Origin: Rouxiella chamberiensis
GTDB lineage: Bacteria; Pseudomonadota; Gammaproteobacteria; Enterobacterales; Enterobacteriaceae
DNA: 64,000 bases
Assembly (NCBI RefSeq): GCF_026967475.1
Contig: NZ_CP114058.1
Coordinates: 434,001-498,000 of the forward strand
Direction of reading: 5' to 3'
Part shown: piece by piece, positions 42,316 to 51,397 of the stretch
Layout of the letters: each line of letters begins with the position of its first letter
Position numbering within the stretch: the first letter of the stretch is position 1
The notes under the pieces: model-generated
Databases searched by the model: none
The model's input: the letters and a program-made list of their open reading frames with translations, nothing else
What the model was told of the DNA's origin: nothing
Program-made: the position numbers and the translations under genes

Positions 42316-44343
42316 CTAATCTGCCGATGGCGTGTGGTCTTCTTCATCGGGCAGGCGGGGGCGCTGCTTTGACGATACGGCGCGGTGAAATCGGCCCCTT
42401 CGACTTTGCGCTTGTCCTGCCATAATCCCATGCGCGCACGCAGCGAGCCTTCAAGCTGGGCGATAGCCTGACGTGCCGCCTCCGACTCGGGATTCAGCTC
42501 GAGCACGAAATTCATCAGTTGCCAGGCAATGTATTTGTTCTTTTTGGTGCCGATGCCGTGCATCCACGCCATGCCCAGCGTGTAGGCGGCTTCGAAACGT
42601 TCGGGATGGTTGATGTCACCGAGTATGGCGGGCAAGGCAACCTCGACGGCATGGCGCTTGTCGTCTTCGGGACCAAGATCCAGCGCACAGCTGGCGCGGA
42701 AATAGTCGGCGGAAGGGTGTCCGGCCTCGGCGGCGCGCTGATACCACTGCATGGCCTGCTCATACTCCACTTCGCCGCCCAGCCCTTCGCGCAGCGCATT
42801 GGCACAGCTGAACATCGCCGGTACCAGCCCGGAACGCGCGGCACTCAGCACGCAGTCCAGCGCGTTGCTCTCGTTTTGCAGTGATTCGGGGACATCCTGA
42901 TGCCAGGCATTGCGATAGAAGAAGAACAGCTCGTAGCTGTGCAAGGCGCTGCCGCGACGGGCCATTTCAGTCATCAGGAAATGCGTGGCGTCGAGATCTT
43001 CGTTAATTGCCATATCGTGTGCCAGCACCAGCAAATCCTTGCCGACGCTCTCGACTCTGTGCTGCTGTTTCATCAGCGACCACGCGCGGTCCATCAGCCC
43101 TTCGCTCAGCGAGGGGTCGTGTGGCAGGCCATAAAGTCCGTATTGCACGGCGGCTGCGGCGAAGGCGGTCAGCAGCGGATCGTCGGCGCGGTTGATGGCG
43201 CGGATCAGCAACGAAGTCAGCACCGGCAGGCCTTCCTGCTCCTCACTCGCCAGCACGGCGCGTGAAATAAAGAGTGCGGCAAAGCGGCCGGGCATTGCCT
43301 CGGAAGAGACGGCAAACAGTTGGGCATACACGTCAAGACCGGCCTTGTCGTTGTCCTGCCAGTAGGCGACGCAGGTGCCGGCAAGATTCAACAGGGCAAT
43401 GCGCGTTGCGGGTTCAAGGGATTGGGCGAGCAGGGCGTCAAGCCGTTGCTGCAACTGTTCGGCGCGGGGCGAGTCGCGGTCGGCAATTTCCCCGGCCAGC
43501 GCGTCGAGAAGGGCATGGGCGCGAAACTGGTTGCGTTCTTCCTCGGTAAACTCGGCACAGAGCGGTCCGTCGATAATCTGATTTTGCTGTTCGTCACCGC
43601 CGCCCCAGTAGCTTGAGTGAAACTGCAAATAAGACTCCATGCTGCCCACATCGCTGTGACGCACGGACATCGCCATACGCAGCCAGTAATCCAGCGGCTC
43701 TTCGTCAGGACGTCGGGTGTGTTGCAGCGCCGCAGGCAGTTGCTGCGGCCAGTGAGTCGCCGGACTCACGCCCAACGCGTAAAGGTAGGCCGCGCCTTCC
43801 TGCCACACGGGGCTGTTTTGAATATTGAACTGCTCGTGCAGCGGCTTGGGCTGCTCACCGGCAAACAGGGCGCGTAACCAGTAAGGTTCGCCGAAGCCGC
43901 CACCGAGATTCATCATGTGTCGGAATGCGTGAGTAGGACGGGGATGGCAGGCGATGGCATTGAGGAACGCGAGCACGGCGTAGTCGCAGCACAGTTGCGC
44001 GCCGAGCCACTGGCTGTCTTCTACTTCATGTTCAGGCCCGTTGCCACGCCGGATAACCCAGGCCTGCTCATGCCAGAACATGCCCAGCAAACAGTGGACG
44101 TGGTAGCTGGTAGGGCATTGCTGCACCCAGCTGCCCAGAATTTCCAGCCGTTGCAACGGGCCGTCGTCCTTGGCGAACCAGGGTATCGGGATGCATGATC
44201 AGACCATAGGCATTATCTGCCTCGCTCTGATTTTGCCAACCGCGCATCTGTGACAACAGCCACTCGTCGAGTTTGAGAAAACGGCGGGTTGCCAACAGCA
44301 TTTGGGCCTTGGCGATGTTGTCTGGGTTGTCCGGTTGTTGCAT
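42316..44343 (-). pseudogene. DUF4034-like / Sel1-repeat protein, interrupted twice
   Basis: The gene starts at ATG 44343 (MQQPDNPDNIAKAQMLLATR). Its frame shifts near 44178-44183, where one extra base joins LIMHPDT to FAKDDGPLQRLEILGSWVQQ. A second one-base loss in the run at 42368-42370 is inferred: the present frame runs on to 42174 through a terminator hairpin, while the alternative frame ends RPRLPDEEDHTPSAD-stop at 42316, just before it. The repaired protein has about 675 residues: helical throughout, a DUF4034-like N-terminal region with many Trp, and a Sel1/TPR-like repeat (AMQWYQRAAEAGHPSADYFRA) near residue 540. It is probably cytosolic. Function is unknown. Confidence 0.72.
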
Positions 44344-44691
44344 GCGATTCCTTTGACCTGATCGATAGTCGAAATGTGCCAGTGTAGCGACCCTCGAAGC
44401 TCGCCACAGCGGGATTGCTCTTATAGTAACGGAATCTGCCGCCACCTTCTTGCCTAACTGTGGGGAGAGTAGGCAGAGATAACACAAATTAATGTCTGCG
44501 CTTTACCTAGTGACTATTAACAAAACCCTGTTCATTGCAGGTGATTATTTGCAGCGTTATTGCCGGAAATACAGCGAACAGATCTTTAATTAGGAGGGTG
44601 AAATAATCAGGCGTTGGGTGAATTATCACCAATAATAAGCAGCGTTAATGAGAAACGATTTTTTCAGGCATTAAAGCAGAGAATGGGAAGC
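44344..44691. other. Region between the DUF4034-like gene and micF
   Basis: About 350 bp with no gene I can support. It should carry the promoter of the minus-strand gene. A small palindrome GGTGA-ATTA-TCACC lies at 44617-44630. Confidence 0.4.
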
Positions 44692-44773
44692 AAAAAAACC
44701 GGCCAAAAGGCCGGCTGTTGATTCCGAAAACAGGGGATAATGAAGGTAATAAATAACAAATAATGATGATAGC
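44692..44773 (-). ncRNA. micF: MicF antisense small RNA
   Basis: The minus-strand RNA of about 82 nt begins GCTATCATCATTATTTGTTA, matching the conserved 5' end of E. coli MicF (GCTATCATCATTAAC...), and continues with the conserved TTTATTACC. It ends in a terminator, GCCGGCC-TTTT-GGCCGG followed by seven T residues. A -10 box TATAAT (minus strand, 44786-44781) lies exactly seven bases before the predicted start. Its divergence from ompC is the conserved layout. MicF pairs with the ompF leader and represses its translation under osmotic, redox and antibiotic stress. Confidence 0.92.
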
Positions 44774-44925
44774 AGGAGAGATTATAGGGTATTTAACGAT
44801 TATTGATTTATCATTGAGTGCGTTTTCTCTATTTATCAACTCTATGAAAAGTAATGTTTTTTTCAATACTTGTCACAAAGTGCCTTATTATCTGTGCTTA
44901 CAATACCGCTTTTTAGTTAGGTGTG

Positions 44926-44966
44926 TTAACTTTTTGTTACATCTATTTATAATTATGAAACATTAT
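44926..44966 (+). promoter_or_regulatory. OmpR-type binding sites in the ompC/micF control region
   Basis: TTAACTTTTTGTTACATCTA (44926-44945) strongly resembles the E. coli OmpR site TTTACTTTTGGTTACATATT. A following TGAAACAT (44956-44963) matches the ompC C-type sites. The position between divergent micF and ompC is as expected. Confidence 0.6.
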
Positions 44967-45109
44967 CGCGAATTCAGTATCATTTTCTTTCTGGATTAAT
45001 AAATTCCATATCCCGAGAATAGGGCTGCTTGTCGGGCATAACAAATTTTAAACATTCGTAAATTTTTAATCCAGTGGCTGCGGCTCGACATCTTAATGAG
45101 GATAGACAA

Positions 45110-46209
45110 ATGAAACTTCGCGTTCTTTCACTTCTGGTTCCCGCGTTAATGCTGGCAGGAACCGCAAGTGCGGCAGAGATCTATAATAAAGATGGCAATA
45201 AATTAGACCTGCTGGGGAAAATCGACGCCGAGCACTATTTTTCAAATGACGATGGCGTCGATGGCGATCAGTCTTATTTGCGTTTCGGTTTTGACGGCCA
45301 GACTCAGATAAGCGACCAGCTGACCGGCTATGGTCAGTGGGAATATCAGGCCGCCCTGAATACCTCCGAAGCCGAAGGCACCGCCGACAGCTATACCCGT
45401 GTAGGTTTCGCCGGTCTTAAATTTGGCAACAGCGGTTCACTGGATTATGGCCGCAACTATGGCGTGATGTATGACATCGGCTCATGGACCGACGTCCTGC
45501 CCGAGTTTGGCGGCGATACCTATGGCGCCGACAACTTTATGGCCCAGCGCGGCAACGGCATGCTGACCTACCGCAACAACGATTTCTTCGGGCTGATCGA
45601 CGGCTTGAGCTTCGCGTTGCAGTATCAGGGTAAAAACGACAATCCGGGCGGTGAAGCATCCGGTCGTTCCGTACAGGCGGAAAACGGTGACGGTTATGGC
45701 CTGTCCGCCACCTATGCGCTGGGCTGGGGCATCAGTGCCGCTGCGGCCTACAGCAGCTCTGACCGTACCAATGCCCAGAACCAGCTGGAATACGGACGCG
45801 GCGACAAGGCGCAGGCCGTCAGCGGGGTCTGAAATATGACGCCAATAATGTTTATCTGGCCGCCATGTACACCCATACCGAAAACATGACCCGCATCGGT
45901 TCTTCCGATGACGATATCGACGGGTTCGCCAACAAGGCCGACAACTTCGAAGCCGTAGCACAGTATCAGTTCGACAGCGGCCTGCGTCCTTCACTGGCCT
46001 ACCTGCAATCTCGCGGTAAAGACATTGAGCGTTATGGCGATCAGGACATTGAAAAATACATCGATGTCGGAGCGACCTACTACTTCAACAAAAATATGTC
46101 GACCTTCGTGGATTACAAAATCAACCTGATGGACGACAGCGATTTCACCCGCGCGGCCGGTATTTCTACCGACGACATCGTGGCGCTGGGTCTGGTCTAC
46201 CAGTTCTAG
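45110..46209 (+). pseudogene. ompC: OmpC-type porin, interrupted by a one-base deletion
   Basis: ATG 45110 gives [21 protein letters not shown] with cleavage before [16 protein letters not shown], the standard enteric porin start. The first frame stops at 45832 after DKAQAVSGV. Adding one G to the four-G run at 45824-45827 gives [21 protein letters not shown] and continues to the C-terminal aromatic LVYQF at 46209, a complete porin of about 366 residues. [31 protein letters not shown] is loop 3, the constriction loop. The neighbouring micF and OmpR-like sites identify it as OmpC rather than OmpF. The break is probably a sequencing error. Confidence 0.92.
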
Positions 46210-46245
46210 ACCGTCTTTCAGACACCGATTTCGGACACAGAACAG

Positions 46246-46273
46246 AAAAACGCGGCCTTGGCTGCGTTTTTTT
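46246..46273 (+). terminator. ompC terminator
   Basis: AAAAACGCGGCC and GGCTGCGTTTTTTT form a stem with one mismatch and a T7 tail, 37 bp after the porin stop. Confidence 0.88.
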
Positions 46274-46320
46274 GTGGGCGCTTGCTAGGATGAAAGAACA
46301 ACTTTTCAAGAGGACACAGG

Positions 46321-46806
46321 ATGAATCAGCCTTCAGAAACTTTCGTTAAAAAACCGCTTCCTCCTTTCACGCGCGAGAGCGCGATTGAAAAAGTGCGACT
46401 GGCCGAAGATGCCTGGAACAGCCGCGACCCGCTACGCGTCAGTCAGGTCTATTCCGCCGATACCCGCTGGCGTAATCGCAGCGAGTTCGTTACAGGACAG
46501 GAGGGCGTCATCGCTTTTCTTCAGCGCAAGTGGGCAAAAGAGCTGGATTATCGCCTTATCAAGGAGCTTTGGGCCTTCGACGGGGCGCGCATCGCCGTAC
46601 GCTTTGCCTATGAGTGGCACGATGATTCCGGCAACTGGTTCCGCAGTTTCGGCAATGAAAACTGGGCATTCAATGCGCAGGGCCTGATGTTTGCGCGCCA
46701 TGCCTGTATCAACGACTTGCCGATTCCCGAAGCCGACCGCGCATTCCATTGGCCGCTGGGGCGTCGACCCGACGATCATCCGGGCCTCGGCGAATTGGGT
46801 TTCTAG
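46321..46806 (+). CDS. NTF2-like DUF1348 family protein
   Basis: The 161-residue protein has the DUF1348 pattern: [29 protein letters not shown] near residue 25, [50 protein letters not shown] in the middle, and [17 protein letters not shown] at the C-terminus. The NTF2-like cone fold is shared with SnoaL-type enzymes, but no activity is established for this family. It converges with the AraC-type gene with no spacing between the two stop codons. Confidence 0.88.
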   Translation: MNQPSETFVKKPLPPFTRESAIEKVRLAEDAWNSRDPLRVSQVYSADTRWRNRSEFVTGQEGVIAFLQRKWAKELDYRLIKELWAFDGARIAVRFAYEWHDDSGNWFRSFGNENWAFNAQGLMFARHACINDLPIPEADRAFHWPLGRRPDDHPGLGELGF

Positions 46807-47193
46807 TCAGGCAGATTTTTGCTGCATGAGATGCAGTGGCGGCGCGACATCGAGTTTGATGTCCGGATTTTGGCGGAATTCGTAAGGCGTGATGTTAAAG
46901 CGCTTGCGGAACATATAGGTAAAGTGTGACTGCGAGCCGAAGCCAAAATCCATCGCAATATCAAAAATCGACGAGTCACTGCTGCTCAACTGATACACCG
47001 CGCTTGCCAGACGGCGTTCGCGAATGTATTTGCCAAGGGAGATGCCGGTCGACTCCTTGAAGAGTTTTTGCATATGCCAAAGCGAGTAGCCGGAATATTC
47101 CGCCAGCTCCTCAAGATGGATAACTCTTCCCAAATGGCCTTCAATCCATTTGCTGAGTGCGTTGACGACAGTAAGGTGGATGTCTTGTGCCAT
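46807..47193 (-). CDS. MarA/SoxS/RamA-type AraC family regulator
   Basis: The 128-residue protein is only a DNA-binding domain with two HTH motifs, the size of MarA and SoxS. The first includes LEELAEYSGYSLWHMQKLFKESTGISLGKYI (about 28-58), the second IFDIAMDFGFGSQSHFTYMFRKRFNITPYEFRQ (about 76-108). MarA-like regulators bind marboxes and control efflux, redox defence and micF. Which member this is cannot be told; micF lies 2 kb away and is a plausible target. It directly abuts the convergent DUF1348 gene. Confidence 0.88.
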   Translation of the reverse strand: MAQDIHLTVVNALSKWIEGHLGRVIHLEELAEYSGYSLWHMQKLFKESTGISLGKYIRERRLASAVYQLSSSDSSIFDIAMDFGFGSQSHFTYMFRKRFNITPYEFRQNPDIKLDVAPPLHLMQQKSA

Positions 47194-47321
47194 AGCCTGT
47201 CAGTAATTAGTTTCGATAAGTTGATTATACACAAATTCACCGTGAAGGCGGACACGGCGAGTCAGTTGCATGGCGAGGTGTCAGACAAAGCAGACGTTTA
47301 CCGTTGAAGGCGGCGTGTTTT

Positions 47322-47414
47322 TTACCCCCACGGACCGCTGCCGCGCATGTTCAATGCGATGACCAGCAGGCAGACGGCGAGGAAAAACAGCGCAACAATA
47401 AATAGCCTTTTCAT
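47322..47414 (-). CDS. Possible 30-residue membrane peptide
   Basis: A minus-strand frame reads MKRLFIVALFFLAVCLLVIA followed by LNMRGSGPWG and a stop. It is one hydrophobic helix with a positive N-terminus, the pattern of enteric small membrane proteins. The Shine-Dalgarno is poor, and I do not recognise a family. It lies between the AraC-type gene and the PBP gene, a 340-bp gap otherwise empty. Confidence 0.4.
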   Translation of the reverse strand: MKRLFIVALFFLAVCLLVIALNMRGSGPWG

Positions 47415-47532
47415 AGAGGTAGGGGTTTTCAATCGAGTGTAGAGAATTTGAAAAAGGTACAAAATTTCGCGGCATAAATCCAGTCGCCCGCCGCGAAATC
47501 CTGCTGTTTTTACCGTTATTTACCCGCCTTGC

Positions 47533-49296
47533 CTACAGCGCGCCTTTTTCCTTGAGCTTCACGGCCTTGCTGCTTGAGGCAACGGTCGTTGGCGGCGTTT
47601 CCGGTACCAGCGCATCCGGCGCAATATTCATGTGATTCAATACCTGACCCATGATATCGCCGAAGATAGGCCCCGCAACCGATCCCCCGAAGTGACGACC
47701 CGCCTGCGGATTGTTGACCATGACCACCAGCGCGACGCGGGGATTACTGGCGGGCGCAACGCCTGCCGTATAGTTGATGTAACCGCCGTCGTACTTGCCG
47801 CTCGGCCCCATTTTCTCGGCCGTACCGGTTTTAATCGCCAGTCGATAACCCGGCACGGCGGCGCTCAGACCACTGCCGCCCGGCAAGGCATCGCTTTCCA
47901 TCATATGGACGACGGTTTCCACCACGTTTTTATCCATCACGCGGGTGCCCATCACAGGCGGCGTTACCTTGGTAATCGAAAGCGGACGATAAATCCCGAA
48001 CGAGCCGATGGTGGCGTATTCGCGGGCGATTTGCAGCGGCGTAACGCGCAGACCGTAGCCAAAGGCAAAGGTGGCCCGTTCGATGTCGGCCCAGCGCTCA
48101 CGATGCAGCGGGAAATAGCCCGAGCTTTCGCCGCCTATGCCAAGGTCGGTAGGCTTGCCCAGTCCGAAGGCATGGTATTGATCCACCAGCACCTGCGCAG
48201 GCATGGCAAGCGCGATGTGCGACACGCCGATGTCACTGGACTTTTGCAGCACACCCGTGATGGTCAGCGCCGATTCATGGCCGACGTCGCGGATCAGGTG
48301 ACCGTTTACCGTATAGGGGCGGGTGTCCAGCACCGTGTCAGGACGGATAATACGGTGTCCCAGACCGGACATGACGACCAGCGGTTTTACCGTCGAACCC
48401 GGCTCGAAGCTGTCGCTGATGGCGACGTTACGCATGTCTTTCGGCTTCACACCCGCATAATTGTTTGGGTTGAAGGAAGGGTAGGAGGCCATGCCGAGCA
48501 CTTCGCCGGTATTCACATCGACCATCACCGCCGCGCCCGAATCCGCCTGGTTCAGCATCACGCCTTTTCGCAGCGCGGCATACACCACATACTGGATATA
48601 GCTGTCGATGCTCAGATTGACCGTGGGTGGCTGCTGCGGCGGTACGTCTTTCAAAATGCCGACGACATTACCGTGGCCATCCTGACGATATTCGCGCATA
48701 CCGGGCTTGCCTTCGAGCAGGGTATTGAAACCGCGCTCGATGCCGGTGAGTCCTTCATTGTCGGTTCCGACCACGCCGACCAGATTGGCCGAAGCCTCGC
48801 TCATCGGGTAGTAGCGGCTGTCGTCGTGCTGGAGAATGATGCCGCCAAGGTGCAGTTCGCCGATGTCCTTGGCGATGCCCTGTTCAATTTTTCTGCCGAG
48901 GAACACGAAGCGACGTTTAGGATCGCTTGTGATAATTTGCTGCAACTGCGACAGTGGCATGTCGAGTGCCGACGCCAGATATTGCCATTTCGGGCTATTG
49001 AGATCGCTGTGCAGCTGTTCTATACGGAATGGGTCGGCAATAACGTCTTTGGACGCCACGCTCAGTGCAAGAGGATGACCGTTGCGGTCGACAATGGTGC
49101 CGCGATCGGCGGGAATGATTTGGGTGCGCAGGGAGCGCTGGTCTGCCTGTCGCTCAAGCATAGGCCGATTCAGCAGCTGCAAATAGCCGACTCGGCCCAG
49201 CAGCAGCGCCATGCAGACGACAATCCCTAAGCAAATCAACGCAAAACGCTTGGAATAAAAATGAGGTTGGGCGCTGTTTTTCTTGGGATTTGGCAT
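47533..49296 (-). CDS. FtsI-like class B penicillin-binding protein (PBP3 paralogue)
   Basis: The 587-residue protein has the FtsI layout: short cytoplasmic N-terminus, one membrane anchor (about 18-38), a dimerisation/pedestal domain with RGTIVDRNGHPLA at 66, and a transpeptidase domain. Catalytic Ser301 is in EPGSTVKPL and the KTGT motif at 489-492. The SxN motif reads SSD (353-355). It is not in the dcw cluster, so it is a second copy like the PBP3 paralogue of Salmonella, which acts in division under acidic conditions. That role is an inference here. It cross-links septal peptidoglycan in the periplasm. Confidence 0.88.
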   Translation of the reverse strand: MPNPKKNSAQPHFYSKRFALICLGIVVCMALLLGRVGYLQLLNRPMLERQADQRSLRTQIIPADRGTIVDRNGHPLALSVASKDVIADPFRIEQLHSDLNSPKWQYLASALDMPLSQLQQIITSDPKRRFVFLGRKIEQGIAKDIGELHLGGIILQHDDSRYYPMSEASANLVGVVGTDNEGLTGIERGFNTLLEGKPGMREYRQDGHGNVVGILKDVPPQQPPTVNLSIDSYIQYVVYAALRKGVMLNQADSGAAVMVDVNTGEVLGMASYPSFNPNNYAGVKPKDMRNVAISDSFEPGSTVKPLVVMSGLGHRIIRPDTVLDTRPYTVNGHLIRDVGHESALTITGVLQKSSDIGVSHIALAMPAQVLVDQYHAFGLGKPTDLGIGGESSGYFPLHRERWADIERATFAFGYGLRVTPLQIAREYATIGSFGIYRPLSITKVTPPVMGTRVMDKNVVETVVHMMESDALPGGSGLSAAVPGYRLAIKTGTAEKMGPSGKYDGGYINYTAGVAPASNPRVALVVMVNNPQAGRHFGGSVAGPIFGDIMGQVLNHMNIAPDALVPETPPTTVASSSKAVKLKEKGAL

Positions 49297-49407
49297 CGAT
49301 TACTTCGCAAAGTCATTAAAATATTTTATCTTCTGCGGCTATCTTATAATAAGCAGTCGCAGTGATATGTTTATTTCAATTGCGCTTTGTAAGTAAATAA
49401 GAACAGA

Positions 49408-49650
49408 TTACTCGTGAGACAGCCACTCGTCTGCTTCATCAAACATTTCTTCAAGCATTTGATTAAGCTGTGACTTTTCCTGCTTGCTGACGCCGTGTGT
49501 GCTGAGGCCGTTGGCCTGCATGGCTTTCACCTTTATTTCTGCGTCTGGAAACATACGATGAACCCGCTTGGTGAGTTCCCGGGTAATCTTTTCACCGGCG
49601 TCGGGAATACCCGCCACGTTTCTTTTGTCGTAACTCAGTTCAACCCGCAT
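49408..49650 (-). CDS. DinI-family protein
   Basis: The 80-residue protein, started at ATG 49650, has the DinI family pattern MRVELSYDKRNV...ELTKRVHRMFPDAEIKVKAMQANGLSTHG and an acidic C-terminal helix (QLNQMLEEMFDEADEWL). DinI proteins (about 81 residues) bind RecA filaments and modulate SOS. A LexA-type box lies 86 bp upstream. An in-frame extension to 49725 has no family support. Confidence 0.9.
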   Translation of the reverse strand: MRVELSYDKRNVAGIPDAGEKITRELTKRVHRMFPDAEIKVKAMQANGLSTHGVSKQEKSQLNQMLEEMFDEADEWLSHE

Positions 49651-49735
49651 AGCCGCTCTCTTTTGTTTCTCGATATTGGTTTTTGCCTTTCGCACTGCTG
49701 TGCCTTCAAAGGCAACCCAGAGCACTGCGATTTGG

Positions 49736-49751
49736 CTGGATAAATATACAG
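49736..49751. promoter_or_regulatory. LexA-type SOS box for the dinI-like gene
   Basis: CTGGATAAATATACAG matches the LexA consensus CTGTATATATATACAG at all but two positions. It precedes the minus-strand dinI-like gene. Confidence 0.75.
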
Positions 49752-49811
49752 TTAATCAGGCGGCGGGCCAAGCAATTATTCTGCGCTTTTTTCAGGGCAG
49801 TGCGGGTAGAA

Positions 49812-50149
49812 TCAGGAGGGATCGCGTTTGATAAAACGACCGATCAGACGCCGCAGCCCCATCACCATCAAACCCAGCGCCGAGCCATACAGCCCAAGCT
49901 GGATAACCGAACCCGCAAGGCCCAGTTCGGGCGGCATTTCCCCGACACATTGCCGTCGGTAAATCTATGTTCTTCCGGAAACGCCAGAAAATAGACGAAC
50001 GACAGACTGCCGATGCCGAGAAGAAAACTGCACAGCAGCCAATAGAGCTTTTTCAGCCCCTTTGCACGCACTGCAATACTGGTGGCTGTCCCGAACAGGA
50101 CAACAACAAAAATAATCGCCAGGATAAGTACTACGACATCCTGCTTCAT
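49812..50149 (-). pseudogene. Small inner-membrane protein, interrupted by a one-base deletion
   Basis: The frame from ATG 50149 (MKQDVVVLILAIIFVVVLFG) has two hydrophobic spans, then turns into a basic, Cys-containing tail. Adding one base to the four-C run at 49940-49943 (G run on the coding strand) gives NVSGEMPPELGLAGSVIQLG, a third hydrophobic span, and a KRDPS end at 49812, about 112 residues. The repaired frame is far more membrane-protein-like. I do not recognise the family. Confidence 0.6.
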
Positions 50150-50306
50150 CGGCTGGGTCTCCCTTGAATCTTTCACTGTCTGCACATTGCCAGTGGGATA
50201 CTAATCGTCTGAACCCGTGGAGGCAATCGTTAAACAGGAGAACTCTTATTGTTACAGCGATTTAATGGCGATAGGGTAGATACTTAATGACGAAAAGGAG
50301 AGCACC

Positions 50307-50467
50307 ATGGGATTTTGGAGAATACTGTTTACCATCATTTTACCTCCGCTGGGTGTTTTACTCGGCAAAGGATTTGGCTGGGCATTTATTATTAATATCA
50401 TTCTGACTATTTGCGGCTATTTTCCCGGACTTATTCACGGCTTTTGGGTTCAAACCAAAAGTCCTGA
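50307..50467 (+). CDS. Pmp3/YqaE family proteolipid peptide
   Basis: MGFWRILFTIILPPLGVLLG followed by KGFGWAFIINIILTICGYFPGLIHGFWVQ is the classic two-helix Pmp3/YqaE peptide, normally about 52 residues. As read, the frame continues to 50576 through a terminator hairpin. One more A in the four-A run at 50457-50460 would end it at TGA 50465-50467 (VQTKKS-stop), nine bases before the hairpin. Coordinates here follow the repaired stop. Members affect membrane potential or stress tolerance. Confidence 0.85.
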
Positions 50468-50475
50468 TAAAAAAA

Positions 50476-50508
50476 GCCCCTCAGGCATCCATGCCGAGGG
50501 GCTTTCTT
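50476..50508 (+). terminator. Terminator after the Pmp3 gene
   Basis: GCCCCTC pairs with GAGGGGC, with GGCAT/ATGCC continuing the stem; A7 lies before and TTTCTT after, so it may also serve the convergent hydrolase gene. Confidence 0.85.
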
Positions 50509-50572
50509 CATTTTATCAAGGGTCTGTAATACAGGCTTCTTGCAGCGCCTGCATTCACACACTTCTGTTTGC

Positions 50573-51397
50573 TTAATATACCGTCTTGATGAATTCCAGC
50601 AGATCGCCGTTTAGCTTATCCTGATGCGTCAGCGCGAAACCGTGCGGTGCGCCTTCATAGGTTTTCAGCTGTGAGTTCTTGATAAGTTGCGCCGCCAGTT
50701 TACCGGTCGCTTCAAACGGGACAACCTGGTCTTCCGTGCCGTGAATGATGAGCGTAGGGACGTCGACTTTCGCCAGGTCGCCGCGAAAATCGGTTTCGGA
50801 GAACGCCGTTACACAATCGATAGTGCCTTTCAGCGAAGCCAGCAACGCCACATTCAGCGTCTGCGTCAATGCGCCATCGGACACGCTGAGGCCTTTGTTG
50901 AGCCCATAGAACGGCGTCGCGAAATCTTTGATGAACTGGGCGCGGTCTTTGCGCAATCCGTCGCGAATACCTTCAAAGACAGAGGGATCCACGCCTTCGG
51001 GATGATCGGCCGTCTTGATGAAAATAGGGGTCACAGCCCCCAGCAAGACCAGGCTGCTGACGCGATCGGTGCCGTAATTGCCGATATAGCGTGCCACGTC
51101 GCCGCCGCCCATCGAGAAGCCTACCAGCGTGACATCGTGTAGATCCAGATGCTCAATCAAGCCGTTGATATCGGAAGCAAAAGTGTCGTAGTTGTAGCCT
51201 TCCCACGGCTGGTCCGAGCGCCCGAATCCGCGGCGGTCAAAGGCTATTACGCGGTAGCCGCGCTCTGCCAGAAAGTTAAGCTGACTGTCCCACATGTCAG
51301 CATCCAGCGGCCAGCCGTGGCTGAACAGAATCGGTTTGCCCGTGCCCCAATCCTTATAATAGATGTTGGTACCGTCTTGTGTTTTGAATAAGCTCAT
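50573..51397 (-). CDS. Alpha/beta hydrolase (non-haem chloroperoxidase-like)
   Basis: The 274-residue protein has the alpha/beta hydrolase fold with the oxyanion HGWPLDADMW, nucleophile serine in VGFSMGGGDVARYI (about residue 95), acid in IIHGTEDQVVPFE, and histidine in APHGFALTH. This matches cofactor-free haloperoxidase-type esterases. The biological substrate is unknown. The Shine-Dalgarno AGGGAA precedes ATG 51397. Confidence 0.9.
   Translation of the reverse strand: MSLFKTQDGTNIYYKDWGTGKPILFSHGWPLDADMWDSQLNFLAERGYRVIAFDRRGFGRSDQPWEGYNYDTFASDINGLIEHLDLHDVTLVGFSMGGGDVARYIGNYGTDRVSSLVLLGAVTPIFIKTADHPEGVDPSVFEGIRDGLRKDRAQFIKDFATPFYGLNKGLSVSDGALTQTLNVALLASLKGTIDCVTAFSETDFRGDLAKVDVPTLIIHGTEDQVVPFEATGKLAAQLIKNSQLKTYEGAPHGFALTHQDKLNGDLLEFIKTVY

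Noticed and set aside
44645..44866. Minus-strand open frame between the DUF4034-like gene and ompC
   Set aside because: It overlaps MicF and its terminator; the RNA explains the conservation better than a protein.
45865..46209. A separate small outer membrane protein
   Set aside because: It is the C-terminal third of the OmpC porin, displaced by a one-base deletion.
50468..50576. C-terminal extension of the Pmp3 peptide
   Set aside because: It is read through an intrinsic terminator, and the family ends before it.
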